Assembly: GCA_022791915.1 (NCBI GenBank)
Contig: JAAWAB010000004.1
Coordinates: 143,718-207,717, forward strand
Source: Clostridia bacterium
Lineage (GTDB): Bacteria; Bacillota; Clostridia; Christensenellales; Pumilibacteraceae
Reading direction: 5' to 3'
Length of the DNA stretch: 64,000 nt
Positions 61,207 to 64,000 of the stretch are shown here, piece by piece (the first letter of the stretch is position 1; every line of letters starts with the position of its first letter). A program made the translations under genes and the position numbers. Below the pieces are notes generated by a model. The model was not told where the DNA came from and ran no database searches. It saw nothing but the letters and a program-made list of their open reading frames with translations.

Positions 61207-61575
61207 ATGGAAAAATTAGTGAACGACATGACTGTGCAAAGGTTGCTGATCAATTTGGGAATTACGCCCAAAAGTAACGGGTATAGGTATTTGACTGCGG
61301 CAATAATGATTAAGCTGTCCAGTCGTCCCGGAGACATTGCAATGTGCAAACTTTATAAGAGAGTGAGCGAACGCTTTCGCGTGACAACGGCATCGGTAGA
61401 ACGCTGCATGCGCTTTGCCGTAACGCGCACATACAATGCGAACCAACTCATCGGAATCAATGATTTATATGATGCCGTGATTATCAGCGATACGCCAACG
61501 TTATCCGATTTTATTACGTATATCGTGGAGTATCTGTATTCGTTTTACCAGCACGATGATTTGTTGATTTGTTAA
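61207..61575 (+). CDS. Stand-alone Spo0A C-terminal-type DNA-binding protein
   Basis: The start is ATG 61207 after AAGGAGAAA; the longer frame from 61129 lacks a ribosome-binding site. The 122-residue protein aligns with the Spo0A C-terminal effector domain (PF08769) over its whole length: LLINLGITPKSNGYRYLTAA, then the KLYKRVSERF segment, the recognition-helix block TTASVERCMRFAV, and a final PTLSDFITYIVEYL. It contains no receiver domain, so it cannot be controlled by phosphorylation of a D54-like residue. It probably binds DNA as a dimer, but the target and role are unknown. It lies between the his terminator and comEC. Confidence 0.8.
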   Translation: MEKLVNDMTVQRLLINLGITPKSNGYRYLTAAIMIKLSSRPGDIAMCKLYKRVSERFRVTTASVERCMRFAVTRTYNANQLIGINDLYDAVIISDTPTLSDFITYIVEYLYSFYQHDDLLIC

Positions 61576-61599
61576 ATCGGTGAAAAGCATAAAAAAGAT

Positions 61600-61629
61600 T
61601 TGACAAAAATCCTTTGGACGGTTTACAAT
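61600..61629 (+). promoter_or_regulatory. Promoter upstream of comEC
   Basis: TTGACA (61600-61605), 18-base spacer, TACAAT (61624-61629), about 30 bases before the comEC start. Confidence 0.72.
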
Positions 61630-61660
61630 ATTCGGTAGAACGACGGAGGAAGCAAGAGAG

Positions 61661-63823
61661 ATGCGGCGAATTGTGAACATGCGTATGATGCTATTGGTCG
61701 CAGTAAGCGAAATCGTTCTCGTACTGATATTGTATCTCACATCAGTGAGCCTTGGGGCAGGAATAGTCCTGCGAATTCTGTATTATGCTGTTCTAATTGC
61801 AATGGGTGTCGTAAGTTATAAAACTTCCCGAAAGAAGTTACTTGCGGCGCTTGTTTTTTGTCTTACATTTGCTGTTGTTACCAATATTACGTATGACATA
61901 CGTCTACATACTTTTCATTCCGTATCGGTGGAACAGGGCGGTGTATATGAAATTAACGGAACAATAGATACAATGTCGGATAAAAACGGGCGGATACGTT
62001 ATGTTACTTTATCGGGCGGGAAAATCAATGGGAATTTCTCGCGTGGTAAGATTCGTGTTGTATTTGAAAATGACGATATTCCGTTTGATACATTTGCTCT
62101 CGGTGATGGTGTTTCGGTAACGGGAAAACTATATGCAATCAAGCTGATTGATGAAAACAAAGTTAACGGTGCGACATATCGGAAAAACGTGCGGTATACC
62201 TTATATGCTTCGTTTGACGATTGTCGTATAACGGATACCAATCCCGGACTTTTGTTGCGTATACGAGCGGCATTGTATAAAAAATTGCGGTTTGCTTGCG
62301 GAGAAACTTACGGTTCGGTTGCTTATTGTATGCTGACGGGCGATAAAAGCGAGTTGGATACGGATATTTCAAGAATGTTCGGAATAGTGGGTATCGGGCA
62401 TGTATTGGCTGTATCAGGATTACATGTGGGGATATTTGCGGGCAGTTTGCTGTTTTTGTTGCGTAAGCTGAAAGTAAATAAAATAGCGCAGTTTTCGATT
62501 GTTACGGCAATTCTTGTGTTATATTGTCTGTTTGTGGGAATGACGGCGTCGGTGATTCGGGCATCGCTTATGAGTATTCTCGCAATGGGCGTTTTGTTGC
62601 ACGGACAGAGAAAAGATACGTTAAGTGCATTGTGTTTTGCTTTTTCGGTCACTTTGGCGGCAGAGCCTTTTTTGCTGTTTGAAGTGGGATTTCTTATGAG
62701 TTATTGTTCCGTATTTGGATTGATTGTGTTTTCAGTACCGATTTGCAATACTATGCGTCGCATACATATCCCCAAATGGATTGCAATGCCGCTTTCTGCA
62801 ACAGTATCGATAAGTGTGGCAACCGTTCCCGTTTCGGCATATTTTTTCGGCGCGGTACAAACCTATTCGTTTTTGTTCAATCTTCTATTATTGCCACTCA
62901 TCTCTTTGACTTTTATCGGCTTTTTGATATCAGCGCCTGTGTCGTTTCTGTTTCATACTGATATTCCGTTGCGGATATGCGGTATGGGTTTTGCCGTAAC
63001 GGATATGATTACGGGCATAGCGTCGTACCTGCCGTTTGCAAGTGTGTACGTAAAATCACATGTAACGTTATTTTTGCTGTATCCGTTGTTTTTCGTAATC
63101 AGTCGATTTTTCATATTGCCCAAAGGGAAAAGAATTGTTTCGCTGTTAATCGGGCTCATGTGTGTAACGGTAGTTATTGTGCCTACGCTTGCCACATTGA
63201 ATCCGCCCGAAAAAATAGGATATTCAGTAATTCCGGTAAACGGATATAGCGACGTTACGAGTGTGATTGTAGATGACGGCGTGACTGTGTTAGGTGATGT
63301 AAAAGATGTACCCGCGCTTTCGCGCGTATTGAAGAAGTATGGAATACGCAAAGTAAATTCCATAATCTTGCATCGATTGACGCAGTCGATAGGAGAGAAT
63401 CTTGCCGATTTTGTCTATGATTTTCAGGTAAACCGTATTGTTTGTTCGATTGACACCATGGAGTCGGACGGATTGGCAGCATTGGGAAACTATAAAAGCG
63501 TATATCTTTGGGAAGAAAATCCGGTTGAAAAGGTATCACGTGTTTTGCGCGGCGATAAGCACTGCGGGTACACATATTCGTTTTCGGAAGAGAACATTTT
63601 GCTTTCTGTGGGATATTCGGTGCGGTATACCGATATACCGCAAGAAGTTCTCACTTCGGTTACATTGATTCGTTGTTTTATGTATTTGAATGATTCGTCT
63701 ACGCTTACATACCTGACGAATATGCCCAAAGGATATCTCGGCATGATTCCGTCTCGTCAATTTTCGCTTGCCGATAATGGGGAGTTTATCTATAAAGTTT
63801 TTTCGGGAGAGATTTTGTCATAA
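61661..63823 (+). CDS. comEC: ComEC/Rec2 family DNA-uptake channel protein
   Basis: The start is ATG 61661, with GGAGG 11 bases upstream and a GAGAG closer to it. The 720-residue protein has an N-terminal membrane pair, an OB-like soluble region (about residues 85-190), then the competence domain (PF03772) with GHVLAVSGLHVGIF and ASVIRASLMSILAMG and about eight more helices. The C-terminal part (about residues 520-720) aligns in position with the metallo-beta-lactamase domain of ComEC but lacks the HxHxDH metal motif: the corresponding segment reads IILHRLTQSIGEN. ComEC forms the inner-membrane channel for transforming DNA. No comEA or comFA is in the window. Confidence 0.86.
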   Translation: MRRIVNMRMMLLVAVSEIVLVLILYLTSVSLGAGIVLRILYYAVLIAMGVVSYKTSRKKLLAALVFCLTFAVVTNITYDIRLHTFHSVSVEQGGVYEINGTIDTMSDKNGRIRYVTLSGGKINGNFSRGKIRVVFENDDIPFDTFALGDGVSVTGKLYAIKLIDENKVNGATYRKNVRYTLYASFDDCRITDTNPGLLLRIRAALYKKLRFACGETYGSVAYCMLTGDKSELDTDISRMFGIVGIGHVLAVSGLHVGIFAGSLLFLLRKLKVNKIAQFSIVTAILVLYCLFVGMTASVIRASLMSILAMGVLLHGQRKDTLSALCFAFSVTLAAEPFLLFEVGFLMSYCSVFGLIVFSVPICNTMRRIHIPKWIAMPLSATVSISVATVPVSAYFFGAVQTYSFLFNLLLLPLISLTFIGFLISAPVSFLFHTDIPLRICGMGFAVTDMITGIASYLPFASVYVKSHVTLFLLYPLFFVISRFFILPKGKRIVSLLIGLMCVTVVIVPTLATLNPPEKIGYSVIPVNGYSDVTSVIVDDGVTVLGDVKDVPALSRVLKKYGIRKVNSIILHRLTQSIGENLADFVYDFQVNRIVCSIDTMESDGLAALGNYKSVYLWEENPVEKVSRVLRGDKHCGYTYSFSEENILLSVGYSVRYTDIPQEVLTSVTLIRCFMYLNDSSTLTYLTNMPKGYLGMIPSRQFSLADNGEFIYKVFSGEILS

Positions 63824-63862
63824 TATAAAAAGCTGTTTCAGCTTGTACTACATGTAAAAAAA

Positions 63863-63892
63863 TTGACGAGAGTCTGTTGATTATGGTATAAT
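63863..63892 (+). promoter_or_regulatory. Plus-strand promoter-like sequence antisense to tRNA-Trp
   Basis: TTGACG (63863-63868), 18-base spacer, TATAAT (63887-63892). Transcription would begin near 63900 and head into the tRNA terminator hairpin and the tRNA gene in antisense. No gene follows inside the window. Confidence 0.5.
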
Positions 63893-63903
63893 TTTTTAGC
63901 ACC

Positions 63904-63937
63904 AAAAAAAAGAAACACACTGTTAAGTGTGTTTCTT
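63904..63937 (-). terminator. Terminator of the minus-strand tRNA-Trp
   Basis: GAAACACAC (63912-63920) and GTGTGTTTC (63927-63935) form a perfect nine-base-pair stem; on the minus strand it is followed by eight T residues (A-run 63904-63911). Confidence 0.88.
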
Positions 63938-63940
63938 GCT

Positions 63941-64000
63941 TGGCAGGGGAGACGCGATTCGAACACGCAACCTACGGTTTTGGAGACCGCTACTCTACCG
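63941..64000 (-). tRNA. tRNA-Trp (CCA anticodon), 5' part beyond the window
   Basis: On the minus strand the gene ends in CCCTGCCA with an encoded CCA. The T-loop TTCGAAT is flanked by a five-base-pair stem, and the anticodon loop CTCCAAA between GCGGT and ACCGT gives anticodon CCA, so tryptophan. The 5' acceptor strand and the start of the D-arm are cut off by the window end. A strong terminator follows 3' of it. Confidence 0.93.

Noticed and set aside
1..64000. CRISPR arrays, insertion sequences, prophage or integrated elements
   Set aside because: No regularly spaced repeats, transposase, integrase or flanking direct repeats were seen; gene order is largely conserved housekeeping.

Overview
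The window reads as a chromosomal segment of a Bacillota (Firmicutes) bacterium, most likely an uncultured Clostridia-type lineage with a sporulation ancestry. The evidence is the Bacillus/Clostridium gene order (lepA-hemW-hrcA-grpE-dnaK-dnaJ-prmA-rsmE-mtaB; yicC-gmk-rpoZ-coaBC-priA-def-fmt-rsmB-rlmN-rsgA-rpe-thiN; rpmB divergent from the yloU-yloV-recG group), a CIRCE/HrcA heat-shock system, RNase J, an uninterrupted sigK-like sigma factor with a hydrophobic prosequence, and a stand-alone Spo0A-type DNA-binding domain. A large M60-type (mucinase-like) metalloprotease suggests an animal-associated, probably gut, habitat; that is inference. Nearly every gene is on the + strand; only a GDPD/GtrA pair, rpmB and a tRNA-Trp are on the minus strand. 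TTG and GTG starts backed by Shine-Dalgarno (SD) sequences are frequent.

Layout. 1-6.6 kb: two cell-surface proteins, a 5'-truncated adhesin-like protein with a C-terminal membrane anchor, then a 1388-residue M60-like peptidase with an N-terminal anchor. 6.7-12.2 kb: a sugar nucleotidyltransferase, RNase J, the tRNA wobble-uridine pair trmR-trhP, and sigK. 12.2-19.9 kb: the RNase P RNA with promoter and terminator, followed by a 2430-residue cyclic beta-1,2-glucan-synthase-like enzyme (GT84, GH189-like and GH94 regions). 20-22.5 kb: a two-gene ABC exporter behind a promoter with a G9 spacer tract. 22.5-23.8 kb: GtrA and GDPD genes on the minus strand.

23.9-35.3 kb: translation and stress block from lepA through the HrcA-regulated chaperones to prmA, rsmE, mtaB, a HIT protein and rpsU. 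35.4-40.1 kb: a small unknown protein, pcrA and ligA. 40.1-51.1 kb: a tightly packed operon from yicC to thiN that lacks remA and the prpC-prkC phosphatase/kinase pair found in the Bacillus counterpart. 51.3-55.9 kb: rpmB (minus), the Asp23-family gene yloU, a fakA-like fatty-acid kinase gene and recG. 55.9-61.0 kb: a histidine operon hisZ-G-D-B-A-IE without hisH, hisF or hisC. 61.2-63.8 kb: the stand-alone Spo0A-C protein and ComEC. The window ends inside a minus-strand tRNA-Trp.

Most of the window is conserved housekeeping DNA. The points most worth a second look are the G9 promoter with its palindromic -10 region, the apparently leaderless pcrA mRNA, the glucan synthase wedged behind rnpB, the Spo0A-C protein without a receiver domain, a ComEC whose C-terminal domain has lost its metal-binding motif, the two surface proteins with opposite membrane topology and oppositely charged cytoplasmic tails, and the gene losses relative to the Bacillus operons. 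I saw no CRISPR array, insertion sequence, prophage or integrase, and no stretch over 300 bases lacks a gene.
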